A stretch of DNA of 64,000 bases from Bdellovibrionaceae bacterium UBA2339 (GCA_002344785.1 DDUL01000022.1:1-64000); one strand, 5' to 3'; numbered from the stretch's first letter, positions 25,830 through 34,348 are shown. A program made the numbers and translations. Notes: generated by a model from the letters alone, not told the origin.

Positions 25830-26699
25830 ATGCATCCAAATTCCATGCGGACGTTTGAAAAGTCCAAAGGTCTGAGCCGTTCGGATCAACTTGCACCGGG
25901 GCTTCGGCCTTGGTCGATCTTGAGTTCGATGTTGAAGATCAGCTTGGGAATCCTCGCGTCCCTCGGTAGCGGGTCGATGTCGGAGTTAGCCTACGCGACC
26001 ACGAACACGGCGGCGGCTCCCGCGGTTTGCGCGGCACAAAGTTCCGAAGATGAGGGGACTGACCGAGCCAAGAGCGTCGATCGATTTTGGGATCTCAGCG
26101 CTCCGTCATTAGAGGGCCGCGAAGTCGACTTCGCGACATTCCAAGGGCAAGTCGCACTGGTTGTGAACACGGCCAGTCGCTGCGGGCACACGCATCAGTA
26201 CGAAGGTTTGCAGCGAATATTCAAGAAGTACAAATCGCGCGGCTTTGTCGTGTTGGGCTTTCCGTCCAATGACTTCGCGGGGCAAGAGCCGGGCACGAAC
26301 GCGGAAATCAAAAGCTTTTGCCAATTGAAGTACGGCGTGGACTTTCCGATGTTCGCCAAGGCACCCGTGAAGGGTGAGGCGCAGCAAGAAGTTTTCCGCT
26401 ACCTCACCTCAAGAGATTTGCCGGCGGAAAAGTTTCTCAACTCCGCGCGAGATCCGAGCTCCGCGACGGCTGAGAGTCGGGAAGTGGCGTGGAACTTTGA
26501 GAAGTTTCTGATTGATCGTGACGGGCAGCTCATCGCCAGGGCGCGATCGCGCGTTCAGCCCGAAGACCCAAGGCTCATCGCTGCAATTGAGGCGGCCCTC
26601 AAGCAAAAACCCCCAAAGAAGAATCCAAAACAGAGCGCGAAGTCCGCGGGATCAAAATCCAGCAAGACAAAGAGTGAAGTTCCGTGTCAGCCCGAGTGA
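25830..26699 (+). CDS. Exported glutathione peroxidase-family protein
   Basis: A 289-residue protein with a long N-region and a signal peptide near residues 28-55, then a glutathione peroxidase fold. The peroxidatic Cys118 is in 'NTASRCGHT', Gln152 in 'FPSNDFAGQEPGTNAEI', and Trp221-Asn222 in 'WNFEKFLIDRDG', completing the catalytic tetrad. The thioredoxin-type resolving Cys region holds Cys164. The C-terminus is a Lys/Ser/Pro-rich tail of about 30 residues. It would reduce peroxides outside the cytoplasm, most likely with thioredoxin-like donors. GAGGAGG precedes the ATG at 25830. Its end overlaps the ABC ATPase start by 16 bases. Confidence 0.85.
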   Translation: MHPNSMRTFEKSKGLSRSDQLAPGLRPWSILSSMLKISLGILASLGSGSMSELAYATTNTAAAPAVCAAQSSEDEGTDRAKSVDRFWDLSAPSLEGREVDFATFQGQVALVVNTASRCGHTHQYEGLQRIFKKYKSRGFVVLGFPSNDFAGQEPGTNAEIKSFCQLKYGVDFPMFAKAPVKGEAQQEVFRYLTSRDLPAEKFLNSARDPSSATAESREVAWNFEKFLIDRDGQLIARARSRVQPEDPRLIAAIEAALKQKPPKKNPKQSAKSAGSKSSKTKSEVPCQPE

Positions 26700-27472
26700 A
26701 GCTCACCGATGTCGCGAAACGTTTTCGCGACTCCATCATCTTTGATGATCTCGATTTGCAGATCGAGCCGGGGAGCTTCGTGGCTGTCATGGGCCCATCG
26801 GGATGTGGTAAGTCGACTTTGCTGCGATTGTTGGCCGGACTTGAGAGACCGGATGTTGGCCGAGTGCAAGTTGAGATTGCGGGGCAAGAGTCGCCCCGCA
26901 TTTCATTTGTGTTCCAAGAGGCGCAGCTGTTGCCTTGGCGTAGCGTTCTGCAAAACGTGACGCTGCCGTTGGAGTTGGGCGGTCAAGAAGCGCGAGAGGC
27001 CACTTCGATGGCGCGCGAAGCCCTGATCCGAGTCGGCTTGGGCGAAGCGCTGAGTAAATATCCTCACCAACTTTCTGGCGGCATGAAGATGCGTGTTTCC
27101 TTGGCGAGAGCCTTGGTGACTCGACCGCATCTGCTTTTGCTCGATGAGCCCTTTGCCGCGCTCGATGATGTCACACGCTTTCGATTGCAAAATGATTTGC
27201 GGGCCTTTTGGTTGGCGGAGCGGATGACGGTGGTGTTTGTGACACATTCAATGACGGAGTCGGCGTATTTGGCGGATCGGCAAATCATGCTGTCGCGTCG
27301 ACCTGCGGAGATTTTGCTGGATCGCATTTCGGAACTTCCGCCACATCGCCAAGATGAACTGCGCGTGACCTCGGCCTACTTGGCGGAAATCGAAAAGCTG
27401 CAAAATCAGCTGCAGTCCGCCCTGCATTCACGGGCTCAGGGTGGATGGCGCCTCGATGAGGAGTTCCCCTAA
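26684..27472 (+). CDS. ABC importer ATP-binding protein (SsuB/TauB/ThiZ type)
   Basis: Walker A 'GPSGCGKST' (37-45), Q-loop 'FVFQEAQLLPWRSVLQNV' (the 'LLPW' is typical of the nitrate/sulfonate/taurine group), signature 'LSGGM', Walker B 'LLLLDEPFAALD' and H-loop 'VTHSMTES'. The signature continues KMRV rather than the usual RQRV. It energises uptake with the permease and binding protein that follow. The GTG start at 26684 lies inside the gpx end; a second GTG at 26696 overlaps the gpx stop as GTGA, and either would couple it to gpx. Confidence 0.92.
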   Translation: MSARVKLTDVAKRFRDSIIFDDLDLQIEPGSFVAVMGPSGCGKSTLLRLLAGLERPDVGRVQVEIAGQESPRISFVFQEAQLLPWRSVLQNVTLPLELGGQEAREATSMAREALIRVGLGEALSKYPHQLSGGMKMRVSLARALVTRPHLLLLDEPFAALDDVTRFRLQNDLRAFWLAERMTVVFVTHSMTESAYLADRQIMLSRRPAEILLDRISELPPHRQDELRVTSAYLAEIEKLQNQLQSALHSRAQGGWRLDEEFP

Positions 27473-28290
27473 TGCGCAAGGATTCTTCGACCACTTCGTT
27501 GCCGGACTCGCACAAGGGTGTTCAGACGCGACTTCAGACACTCGCGAAAGTCTTGGGTCCCTTGCTCATCGTCGGTGTCGGACTTGAAGTCGCCGTCCGA
27601 GCGGAGTGGATTTCTCCCTTCGTGTTGCCGCGGCCGACAGATGTTCTCAAGTCTTTGGTGAATGATCGCGTCGAGTTGCTGGATGGGCTTCATGCGACCG
27701 CAATGGCAAGTTCGCTCGCTCTGGGCGTGAGTGCCAGCGCGGCGATGGTGATGGCACTCATCATGTCTCAGAGCCGTTGGGCTCGGCAGGCGCTTTTACC
27801 TTACGCGGTTTTTTTCCAGACTGTGCCGATCATCGCCTTGGCGCCGATGTTGGTGATTTGGTTTGGCTTTGGATTTCCGACAGCCTTGGCCTCGGCTGTG
27901 GTGGCCTCGTTCTTTCCGGTCTTGGCTTCTGCGCTTGCGGGGCTGGATTCGGCGGATTCGGCGTGGGTGGATTTGTTTCGCTTGCATCGAGCATCCGCTT
28001 GGCAAGAACTGGTGAAGTTGCGATTGCCCGCGGCGCTTCCCTACGTCTTTGCAGGCTTGCGTGTGAGTGCAGGACTTGCCGTCATCGGCTGTATCGTGGG
28101 TGAGTTCATTGGTGGTGGAGGTTTGGGTTCGGTGATCGATGCGGCCCGAACCCAGCAAAAGCTCGACAAGGTTTTTGCCGCCGTGTTTTTGTCGTCGGCA
28201 TTGGGATTCTTCATGATTGGAGTCGTGGATCAGCTGGCGAAGTGGAGCTTAAGCCCGTGGCATGTTTCAGCACGAGATCAAGACGCGTAA
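27472..28290 (+). CDS. ABC importer permease (SsuC/ThiX type)
   Basis: A 272-residue inner-membrane protein with six hydrophobic segments. The cytoplasmic EAA-type loop reads 'RLHRASAWQELVKLRLPAALPYVFAGLRVS', ending 'LPAALPYVFAGLR' as in sulfonate, taurine and pyrimidine-precursor permeases. Its ATG overlaps the ATPase stop (TAATG). It forms the channel of the importer. Confidence 0.9.
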   Translation: MRKDSSTTSLPDSHKGVQTRLQTLAKVLGPLLIVGVGLEVAVRAEWISPFVLPRPTDVLKSLVNDRVELLDGLHATAMASSLALGVSASAAMVMALIMSQSRWARQALLPYAVFFQTVPIIALAPMLVIWFGFGFPTALASAVVASFFPVLASALAGLDSADSAWVDLFRLHRASAWQELVKLRLPAALPYVFAGLRVSAGLAVIGCIVGEFIGGGGLGSVIDAARTQQKLDKVFAAVFLSSALGFFMIGVVDQLAKWSLSPWHVSARDQDA

Positions 28291-28335
28291 GTGGGTCGGG
28301 CTTGTGCGAAGTGAGCCGAGAATAGGGCGACAAAA

Positions 28336-28361
28336 GGGACCAGAAGAGGGGACCAGAAACG
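28336..28361. repeat. 13-bp direct repeat before the binding-protein gene
   Basis: GGGACCAGAAGAG (28336-28348) and GGGACCAGAAACG (28349-28361) share eleven of thirteen bases and lie directly upstream of the ribosome site of the solute-binding protein. The repeat may be a regulator site or simply a duplication. Confidence 0.5.
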
Positions 28362-28371
28362 AGGACAAATC

Positions 28372-29394
28372 GTGAAATTGAATCGAAAGATCATGGCTCG
28401 AGTTGCGAAAGTAAACTTCTCCCGCCGGGCGATTCTTCATTTGGGCTTATGTGTTTTGGCCATGGGTTGGACGATGAACAGCCGAGCCACCTCCAGCGCC
28501 AACGCCGAGGCTACAGTTGCCGAAATCAAAGTGAAGCTGGGGTTGAATTGGAAACCCGAACCGCAGTTCGGCGGGTTTTACGCCGCTCAAGTTCATGGTC
28601 TCGATCGCGAAGCGAAGGTGAAGCTTGAAATCGTGCCCGGAGGATCGGGTACGCCGACCATTCAAATGCTCGCGACCAAAAAGCTCGACTATGCCATCGC
28701 GAGTGCCGATGAAGTGGTGATGGCGCGCGCCCGTGGTGTTGATGTGATCGCGCTCTTGGCCGTCTACCAAACCAACCCGCAAGGCATCATGGTGCACGAA
28801 GAGCGCGGTTTCAAAAGTTTGGACGATGTGTTTCGCAGCGAGGGAACCTTGGCCCTGCAAAAGGGATTGCCGTACGCCAAGTTTTTGATGAACAAACATG
28901 GCCAGGGCGCGAAGGTCAGCGTCGTTCCGTATGTCGGGGGGATCTCGAACTTTGCGATGGATCGCCGTCATTCGCAGCAGTGCTTTGTCACGGCTGAGCC
29001 ACTTCTGGCGGCCCAACAGAAGTTGAAGACGAAAGTCTTTCTCGTCGCTGATTCGGGGTACAATCCCTACACCACAGTGCTTGTGACTCGCGGGGATGTT
29101 TGGAAGACACAGGCGGAGCAGGTCCGTCGCGTGCGAGAGTTGTTTCGCAAAGGATGGCAGCAATATTTGCGCGACGCCTCGGCGACCGACCAACGTATGG
29201 CGGAACTCAATCCCTCGATGGACTTGGCGACCTTCAAAGCTTCGGGCGAGGCCCAACGGCGATTGATTGAGACACCTCAGGGCATTGGTCACATGCAGAT
29301 TGAGCGATGGCGTGTGTTGGTTCAGCAACTTCGAGACCTCAAATTGGTCGATCGCGATGTGAAGGCCGAAGAGATCCTTCCAAGCTTCGAGTGA
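28372..29394 (+). CDS. NMT1/THI5-like solute-binding protein with Tat-like signal
   Basis: A 340-residue periplasmic binding protein. 'KVKLGLNWKPEPQFGGFYAA' then 'VPGGSGTPTIQML' and 'ASADEVVMARARGVDVIA' match the NMT1/THI5 and ThiY group that binds pyrimidine precursors of thiamine, sulfonates or similar ligands. The signal peptide begins 'FSRRAILHLGL', close to the twin-arginine consensus, suggesting export of a folded protein. The start is GTG with GAGGA upstream. An 81-base gap holding a direct repeat separates it from the permease. I found no TPP riboswitch in front of the operon, so thiamine use is unproven. Confidence 0.88.
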   Translation: MKLNRKIMARVAKVNFSRRAILHLGLCVLAMGWTMNSRATSSANAEATVAEIKVKLGLNWKPEPQFGGFYAAQVHGLDREAKVKLEIVPGGSGTPTIQMLATKKLDYAIASADEVVMARARGVDVIALLAVYQTNPQGIMVHEERGFKSLDDVFRSEGTLALQKGLPYAKFLMNKHGQGAKVSVVPYVGGISNFAMDRRHSQQCFVTAEPLLAAQQKLKTKVFLVADSGYNPYTTVLVTRGDVWKTQAEQVRRVRELFRKGWQQYLRDASATDQRMAELNPSMDLATFKASGEAQRRLIETPQGIGHMQIERWRVLVQQLRDLKLVDRDVKAEEILPSFE

Positions 29395-29551
29395 GCTCGA
29401 GGCGCAGGCGCATTCGAGGCATTGAGTCTCATGATTTGGTGAACGCTCTGGTGTTTGTCAGATCTCACCTGAGGCATTTCAAATTGGCTTAGCCAGATCG
29501 TGACTTGCTCTTAATGGGAAATTCAAGATTGAGAGACTAGGGTTTGTTAAC

Positions 29552-29971
29552 ATGTTAGGAATGCCCACTCTCTCGCGACGCACATTTCAAGGCCATCGCA
29601 TACTTGTCGTCGACGATGAAGCCGATCTTGTTGAGATTTTGGCCGAGGACTTTTCGTCATATGGCGCTGAGGTGTTTTCCGCAGCGAGTGGTCAAGAGGC
29701 CCTCGCGATTTTGGATCACGAGCCCATCACTGTCATTGTTTCGGATGTTCGCATGCCCGGTATGGATGGCGTGGAGTTGCTTCGTGAAGTTCGCCGACGT
29801 TTTCCGCAAGCTCCGCCCTACGTCTTTTTGTTGTCGGGATTCGCGGATCTCAAACCTGAACAAGCCTTGGCTTTAGGGAGTCAGGCGCTCTTGCCGAAGC
29901 CGTTTGACCTTCGATCTCTGCGCCGAACAGTGGCGCAGGTCCTCAAGTCCAACGATTCCCAGCGAGATTGA
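29552..29971 (+). CDS. Single-domain response regulator (CheY-like receiver)
   Basis: A 139-residue receiver domain: acid pair in 'ILVVDDEADLVEIL', phospho-acceptor Asp in 'VIVSDVRMPGMDG', a Ser switch residue in 'VFLLSGFADL' and the conserved Lys in 'LLPKPFDL'. There is no output domain, so it works as a phospho-relay or diffusible switch. No histidine kinase is adjacent. It is a single-gene unit between the importer and carotenoid operons. Confidence 0.93.
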   Translation: MLGMPTLSRRTFQGHRILVVDDEADLVEILAEDFSSYGAEVFSAASGQEALAILDHEPITVIVSDVRMPGMDGVELLREVRRRFPQAPPYVFLLSGFADLKPEQALALGSQALLPKPFDLRSLRRTVAQVLKSNDSQRD

Positions 29972-30072
29972 AGCCTCGTCCTGTGGGCTCGACCGCTCGT
30001 ATTGAAAATGCCTTGAACTGCCGCCGAAGGCAGCCGCGCTAAGCTTTGCCTTTTGCCAGGGGAACAGATTAA

Positions 30073-31191
30073 TTGCTGACTATGGCGAGTGGATGGGAAG
30101 TTCTCAGCTGGTCGGTCTTTCAGAGCCTGTGCGGCTTGATCGCACTGCTCGCCTTAACACATCGAAGTCGGAAGCGAGGTCAGGCGTCTCAATCGAAGCT
30201 CGCCACCAATCTCAATTTGAGTCATGTGAGCGTGATTGTTCCGGCCCGCAATGAAGCGGAAAATTTGCGTCGACTCTTGCCATCACTTTTCCGTGGTGAA
30301 GGTGCGCAACTCGAGGTGATGGTCGTCGACGATCACAGTCAGGATGCGACGGCGAGTGTGGCCGTGCAGTTGGGGGCGAAAGTGATTCCCGCGGGAACGA
30401 GGCCTGAAGGCTGGACGGGAAAGTCTTGGGCTTGCCAGGTGGGTGCGCAAGCGGTCTCGCGCGAAGTGCTGCTGTTTATCGACGCTGATACCTTACAGAA
30501 TCCCGCAGCGATTCGGGCCTTATTGCCGCACTTGGAACAAGCCAGCTTGGTCTCGGCCGCGCCCTTTCACCTGAATCCGACTTGGTGGGAAAAGCTCTTG
30601 GGTCCTTTCCAAATTCTCATCATGCTGGGGTGTGCGGTTCAAGGTGGAGATCGCTACGCGATCGGACAGTTTATGATGTTTCGTCGCTCGACCTATGAGC
30701 AGATCGGCGGGCATGCGCGAGTTCGCGAGACGATCTGCGAAGACTTGGCGTTGGCGCAATTGGTGAGAGATGCCGAGGCCCGCGGCGAGTTGCAACATGG
30801 CGTGTGGTCGGACTTTAGCGGCGATGTTTACAAAGTTCGCATGTACGAAAGCTTCGCTCAGTTTTGGTCAGGCTGGAGGCGGCTCATGCGCCTTGGCCTA
30901 AAGCGATCTTCGATGCTGGGAGGACTTGCCGTTTATGCGGTGATTGCCAATCTCACGCTCGGCTTCGCGCCTCTACACGCCAACGCGCTTGTCGCCGCAC
31001 TTTCGGTCGGCGGTTGGATTTTGACTTTGCGGCTGCAACAGCGCTGGGGAGAATTCAGTCCACTCGGATTTTTGGCCTTTCCCTTCACGTTGCTGCTGTT
31101 TGCGATTTTGTCTGGTGTGGCGATCGTCGATCAAATTTTTCGGCGAGACTTCGTGTGGCGCGGGCGGCGCTATTCTTGGCAGGTGAGCTGA
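30073..31191 (+). CDS. Family 2 glycosyltransferase, CrtQ-like
   Basis: A membrane-bound GT2 enzyme with an N-terminal hydrophobic segment (about 8-27) and the GT-A core 'VSVIVPARNEAENLRRLLPS', 'VMVVDDHSQDATA' and the metal-binding 'LLFIDADTLQNP'. 'RPEGWTGKSWACQVGA' is typical of the carotenoid-acid glycosyltransferase CrtQ and hopanoid HpnB subgroups. Three or more hydrophobic segments close the protein. The TTG at 30073 is chosen because AGGGGA sits about ten bases upstream. Its stop overlaps the crtW start (TGATG), so it probably glycosylates the carotenoid made by the next two genes or attaches it to membrane lipids. Confidence 0.82.
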   Translation: MLTMASGWEVLSWSVFQSLCGLIALLALTHRSRKRGQASQSKLATNLNLSHVSVIVPARNEAENLRRLLPSLFRGEGAQLEVMVVDDHSQDATASVAVQLGAKVIPAGTRPEGWTGKSWACQVGAQAVSREVLLFIDADTLQNPAAIRALLPHLEQASLVSAAPFHLNPTWWEKLLGPFQILIMLGCAVQGGDRYAIGQFMMFRRSTYEQIGGHARVRETICEDLALAQLVRDAEARGELQHGVWSDFSGDVYKVRMYESFAQFWSGWRRLMRLGLKRSSMLGGLAVYAVIANLTLGFAPLHANALVAALSVGGWILTLRLQQRWGEFSPLGFLAFPFTLLLFAILSGVAIVDQIFRRDFVWRGRRYSWQVS

Positions 31192-31958
31192 TGAGTTCTT
31201 CGGCTCGTGCGCATCGCTTGAAGGCGACAAACACCAAAGGCGCTTGGATTGCGGCGGGCGTGATCTTGGCTTGGCTCTTGAGCGGCCTGATGCTTTGGTG
31301 GCAATGGTCTGAATTGTCCTGGTGGGCGCAAGTCTGCGCGATGCCACTGATGAGTTTTCTCTACACCGGACTTTTCATCACCGCGCACGATGCCATGCAC
31401 GGTCTGATCTCGCCGGGCTCCGCACGCGCCAATCGCCGATGGGGGCAATTGGCTTTGGCTTTGTATGCGGGATTCTCCTTTGAACAATTAAATCGCGAAC
31501 ACCATCGTCATCATGCGCGACCGGCATCTGAGGAAGATCCGGACTATCACGGTCGCGCACTTGGAGATGATCCTCCATTCTGGAGTTGGTGGGCGCGCTT
31601 TATGTGGACTTACCGAAGCTGGCGACCCTTCGCATTTTTCTCGGCGTTGGCGGCACTGAATGTGATCGCGCGCGGTGAGTGGTCGGCCTATGTGATGATT
31701 TGGGCTTTGCCGTCCTTGCTGAGCACTCTGCAACTCTTTTACTTTGGAACCTATCGGCCGCATCGGCAGGCCGATGTCTTAGATCGAGAGCAGGGCGAAC
31801 GAGTTCGCGCGCGCAGCGATGATTTCCCGATCTGGCTTTCGTTCATCACTTGCTATCACTTTGGCTATCATGAAGAGCATCATCGTCGGCCTGATGTGCC
31901 TTGGTGGGCTTTGCCGCAGGCTCGGCGCGCTCAGAAGACAATGCGGGGAGTGCTGTGA
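31191..31958 (+). CDS. crtW: Beta-carotene ketolase
   Basis: A 255-residue membrane di-iron oxygenase with about four hydrophobic segments. Histidine boxes are His66-x3-His70 ('HDAMHG'), 'HHRHH' at 104-108, a His at 191 in 'FGTYRPHR' and 'HEEHH' at 227-231. The phrases 'FITAHDAMHG' and 'REHHRHHARPASEEDPD' are diagnostic of CrtW, which adds 4-keto groups to beta-ionone rings. It starts in the stop of the GT2 gene and ends in the start of crtZ (TGATG both times), so the three are translated as one unit. The early carotenoid genes (crtE, crtB, crtI, crtY) are not in this window. Confidence 0.92.
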   Translation: MSSSARAHRLKATNTKGAWIAAGVILAWLLSGLMLWWQWSELSWWAQVCAMPLMSFLYTGLFITAHDAMHGLISPGSARANRRWGQLALALYAGFSFEQLNREHHRHHARPASEEDPDYHGRALGDDPPFWSWWARFMWTYRSWRPFAFFSALAALNVIARGEWSAYVMIWALPSLLSTLQLFYFGTYRPHRQADVLDREQGERVRARSDDFPIWLSFITCYHFGYHEEHHRRPDVPWWALPQARRAQKTMRGVL

Positions 31959-32404
31959 TGAGCGCGAGTGCGATGCTGATCCCTTTGTTGACTGTTGTGC
32001 TGAGCTTCTTTGCGATGGAGATGCTGTCGTATGTTCTGCATCGCTTTGTCTTTCACGGAATACTTTGGCGCATACACCAATCGCATCACATGGCGAAAGT
32101 GGGACGCTGGGGTCGAGGCGCATGGCAGATCGAGGCGAACGATGCCTTCTCGATCTTCTTCGCCGCTTTAGCTATCGCTGCATTTGCCTGGCCGCCGACT
32201 TGGTGGGTGGGATTTGGTATAAGCGTCTATGGCGCCGTCTACTTTGTGGTGCATGATGCGGTCACGCATCGACGGTTTTGGCCGCTGGACTTGAAGTGGG
32301 CTTGGGTGGCTCGAGTGCGGGATGCGCATCGCGAGCATCATCGCGATTTATCGCGGCGAGGTGTGGGCCCGTACGGACTGTTTCTCCCCAACTGGCCTCG
32401 TTGA
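31958..32404 (+). CDS. crtZ: Beta-carotene hydroxylase
   Basis: A 148-residue membrane hydroxylase with histidine boxes 'LHRFVFH' (28/33), 'HQSHH' (40-44), 'HDAVTH' (99/104) and 'HREHH' (124-128), the CrtZ pattern. It hydroxylates carbon 3 of beta-ionone rings. With CrtW it would make astaxanthin-type ketocarotenoids, which quench singlet oxygen and stiffen membranes. 'GAWQIEANDAFS' is also a CrtZ-like block. The gene is last in the operon; no strong plus-strand terminator follows. Confidence 0.92.
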   Translation: MSASAMLIPLLTVVLSFFAMEMLSYVLHRFVFHGILWRIHQSHHMAKVGRWGRGAWQIEANDAFSIFFAALAIAAFAWPPTWWVGFGISVYGAVYFVVHDAVTHRRFWPLDLKWAWVARVRDAHREHHRDLSRRGVGPYGLFLPNWPR

Positions 32405-32706
32405 GTGTTGCGAGCCGCAGGGTTTGAGGCGAGGGCCTTGAGCTGCCACACTTGAGTGTGCAAGAACACACCTAAGCCTTTGAACTCATTGAAAATCATT
32501 GAAATTCCGAATGCGGCGAGGCCGATGGCCACTTCGCCTCATGAAATGCTGTGGAAGTGCCGGGACTTAGGTGATCAGTAGCGCCGATTTTGCACACTCA
32601 AACCGGGCAGCTCACCAAAAAAAACCGGGGCGCTGATCAGCGCCCCGGCTCCATTCACAGACTGATTTTACTGAGTGATGACACTCGTGTTCGATGGATC
32701 CGAAGA
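32405..32706. other. Convergent intergenic region
   Basis: This 302-base region separates crtZ from the minus-strand lipoprotein gene. It contains the strong minus-strand terminator described separately and an AT-richer patch near 32480-32510 with a repeated 'TCATTGAAA'. I see no gene. Confidence 0.5.
32617..32648 (-). terminator. Rho-independent terminator
   Basis: A perfect 24-base palindrome (32625-32648, half-site CCGGGGCGCTGA) is followed on the minus strand by eight T (the A-run at 32617-32624). It lies about 60 bases after the stop of the 32707-33366 gene and serves it. Confidence 0.93.
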
Positions 32707-33366
32707 TCAGTTGAACTGTGAAGCGCGGTCAGCTTCGCGGCGAGCGGCGTCCTGAGCTTGAGCAATCGCAACGAGTTGCTCCAACATGGCCTTGGTCGCC
32801 TCGGGAGCTTGGTTCAACACGCGAGCCATACGGTCGATCCCAGTGGCCTCGGGAAGTTGGAACTTTGCCAGGCGCTCAACGTCGGAGCGCTCAAGACCGA
32901 GTGTCGAGATGCCGGCGGGGTCGCCAGCTTCCGACTTCGCGAGAGCCGACACCAACAATTCAGCCGACTCAAAACTCATCGAGTACTTCGAGGCGATTTC
33001 ATTGGCGTTCAAGTCCTCAGCCTTCGCGACTCCGCTCAGCAAATAGCGACGGTAGCCGCCGCGACAAGAGTCATAGACTTCCCAGCGGCATGTGCGGTGA
33101 TAGACTCCCCAGTAGTCGCGATGTGAAGAGCAGACTTCACGGCGAGTTGTTCCGCAGCGGGGAGCCGGAGCGGGTTGCGAGTGCGCTGAGCCCACGATGA
33201 TGGCGCCGACAGCGGCGCCCGCCATGCCGGCTGCGATCTCGCGATCCGTACAGCTGGTTTGCGCCAGCGATGTAACCGCAGCGAGCACGAGGGCGAGTTG
33301 ACCGAGCGACTTTGAGCCAAAGATTCGGCCCGATGTCGCCGTCGAGTTTCCAGTCACATTCTTCAT
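32707..33366 (-). CDS. Exported hypothetical protein, probable lipoprotein (219 aa)
   Basis: A basic N-region and hydrophobic core end in 'LAQTSCTDR', a plausible lipoprotein site (Cys39). A glycine/alanine segment 'GMAGAAVGAIIVGSA' follows. Then comes a Cys/Arg/Tyr-rich stretch (about 70-108) with four or five Cys in 'CGTTRREVC...CRWEVYDSC', which could form disulfides outside the cytoplasm. The C-terminal half is helical and polar. GGAGG lies six bases before the ATG and the gene has its own strong terminator, so it is likely well expressed. I do not recognise the family. Confidence 0.75.
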   Translation of the reverse strand: MKNVTGNSTATSGRIFGSKSLGQLALVLAAVTSLAQTSCTDREIAAGMAGAAVGAIIVGSAHSQPAPAPRCGTTRREVCSSHRDYWGVYHRTCRWEVYDSCRGGYRRYLLSGVAKAEDLNANEIASKYSMSFESAELLVSALAKSEAGDPAGISTLGLERSDVERLAKFQLPEATGIDRMARVLNQAPEATKAMLEQLVAIAQAQDAARREADRASQFN

Positions 33367-33874
33367 TTCCTACCTCCAAAAAAGTGGTGGACTAAAATTT
33401 TGCGCGTGGAGCTCATTCCCCATGCGCGCCTTGATCTGTCAGTTCCTGCCTCAGTTCAGTGGTGAACTCGATTGGCCTTCGGGTTGACGAAAGCGAACGC
33501 AATTGAGTCCTTGGCAACTCCACCCTTACCGCTAGCAAGCCGAGGGCCCTTAACATGTTTGAGTGGATTGGCTGCTAAGGCCCCGCTTGGTTTGGGGCGG
33601 AGCTGGGAATCAATTAGTTGATTGGCAGTTGATCTGGAGGTGCGGGGCGAGCGAGGGAGGTTGTGTCTGGTTTTTTGACACAAAGAATTTCCAAAATGCT
33701 CGGCCAATTTGTGCCGAAAATGGGCAAGCCTGGGGAGCACGGATCAGGTGTGCTTTCCGGCGAGCTGAGTTGAGAGTTCGCGCCCACTGAGCCGCGTGTC
33801 GAGCACTGACAAATGGCTTTTGGAAAACAAGACTGCAGCAAGTGAACCGCGAGTCGTTGAGACAGGAGACTCCA
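33367..33874. other. Long divergent intergenic region with an inverted repeat
   Basis: A 508-base region between the minus-strand lipoprotein gene and the LEA14-like gene. Short open frames exist on both strands, but none has a ribosome site with sensible composition. An inverted repeat with seven-base arms TTGTGTC (33661-33667) and GACACAA (33677-33683) lies about 190 bases before the LEA14-like start and could be an operator. CAGGAG near 33862-33867 is that gene's ribosome site. Confidence 0.4.
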
Positions 33875-34348
33875 ATGCGTCCTTTTCGACCAATTCAGCT
33901 ATTTGATCGTGTGATGTGGATCGCGATGTTGTGGGCCCTCGTCGGCCTTACGGGTTGTGCCAGTGTGATCTCGCAAGTTTTGGAAAAGCCTGAAGTGAAG
34001 TTTCAGGGACTCTCGATCCGCGATGCCAATGCTGAGGGCGCGACAGCCGTCATTGGTTTGGATGTTCACAATCCCAATGGCGTCGGTCTCCAGCTCGATG
34101 AGGTTCAGTACCGATTGGAGTTGGCGGGCCGTGAAGTGGCGCGTGCGAAAATGGATCGTGCCGTCGCGCTTGAAGCGAAGTCGACCTCGCGCGTGGAGAT
34201 TCCCGTACCGTTTTTGTACAACCAAGTTTTTCAGTCCCTCTTGGATCTGATGAAGAGTGGGACGGCGGCCTATAAGGTCACGGGCTCGGCGCGCTTGGGG
34301 ATTTTCGAACTGCCATTTGAAAATGGCGGCGATGTGAAGCTGCGATGA
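33875..34348 (+). CDS. LEA14-like (WHy-domain) lipoprotein
   Basis: A 157-residue protein with a lipoprotein signal ending 'LVGLTGCASV', then a single immunoglobulin-like LEA_2/WHy domain: 'VKFQGLSIRDANAEG', 'VIGLDVHNPNGVGLQLDEVQYRLEL' and 'RVEIPVPFLYNQVF'. The Asn-Pro-Asn in 'VHNPNG' is typical of this fold. Such proteins are linked to envelope stress in bacteria; the exact role is unknown. The ATG at 33875 has CAGGAG seven bases upstream and gives a compact signal, unlike the GTG at 33842. It overlaps the phosphatase gene at ATGATG. Confidence 0.85.
   Translation: MRPFRPIQLFDRVMWIAMLWALVGLTGCASVISQVLEKPEVKFQGLSIRDANAEGATAVIGLDVHNPNGVGLQLDEVQYRLELAGREVARAKMDRAVALEAKSTSRVEIPVPFLYNQVFQSLLDLMKSGTAAYKVTGSARLGIFELPFENGGDVKLR

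Noticed and set aside
30864..31190. Long N-terminal extension of crtW
   Set aside because: It overlaps the glycosyltransferase gene in another frame; the family starts at the ATG in the TGATG overlap.
33456..33841. Short minus-strand frames upstream of the LEA14-like gene
   Set aside because: No signal, domain or ribosome site; the region is more likely regulatory.
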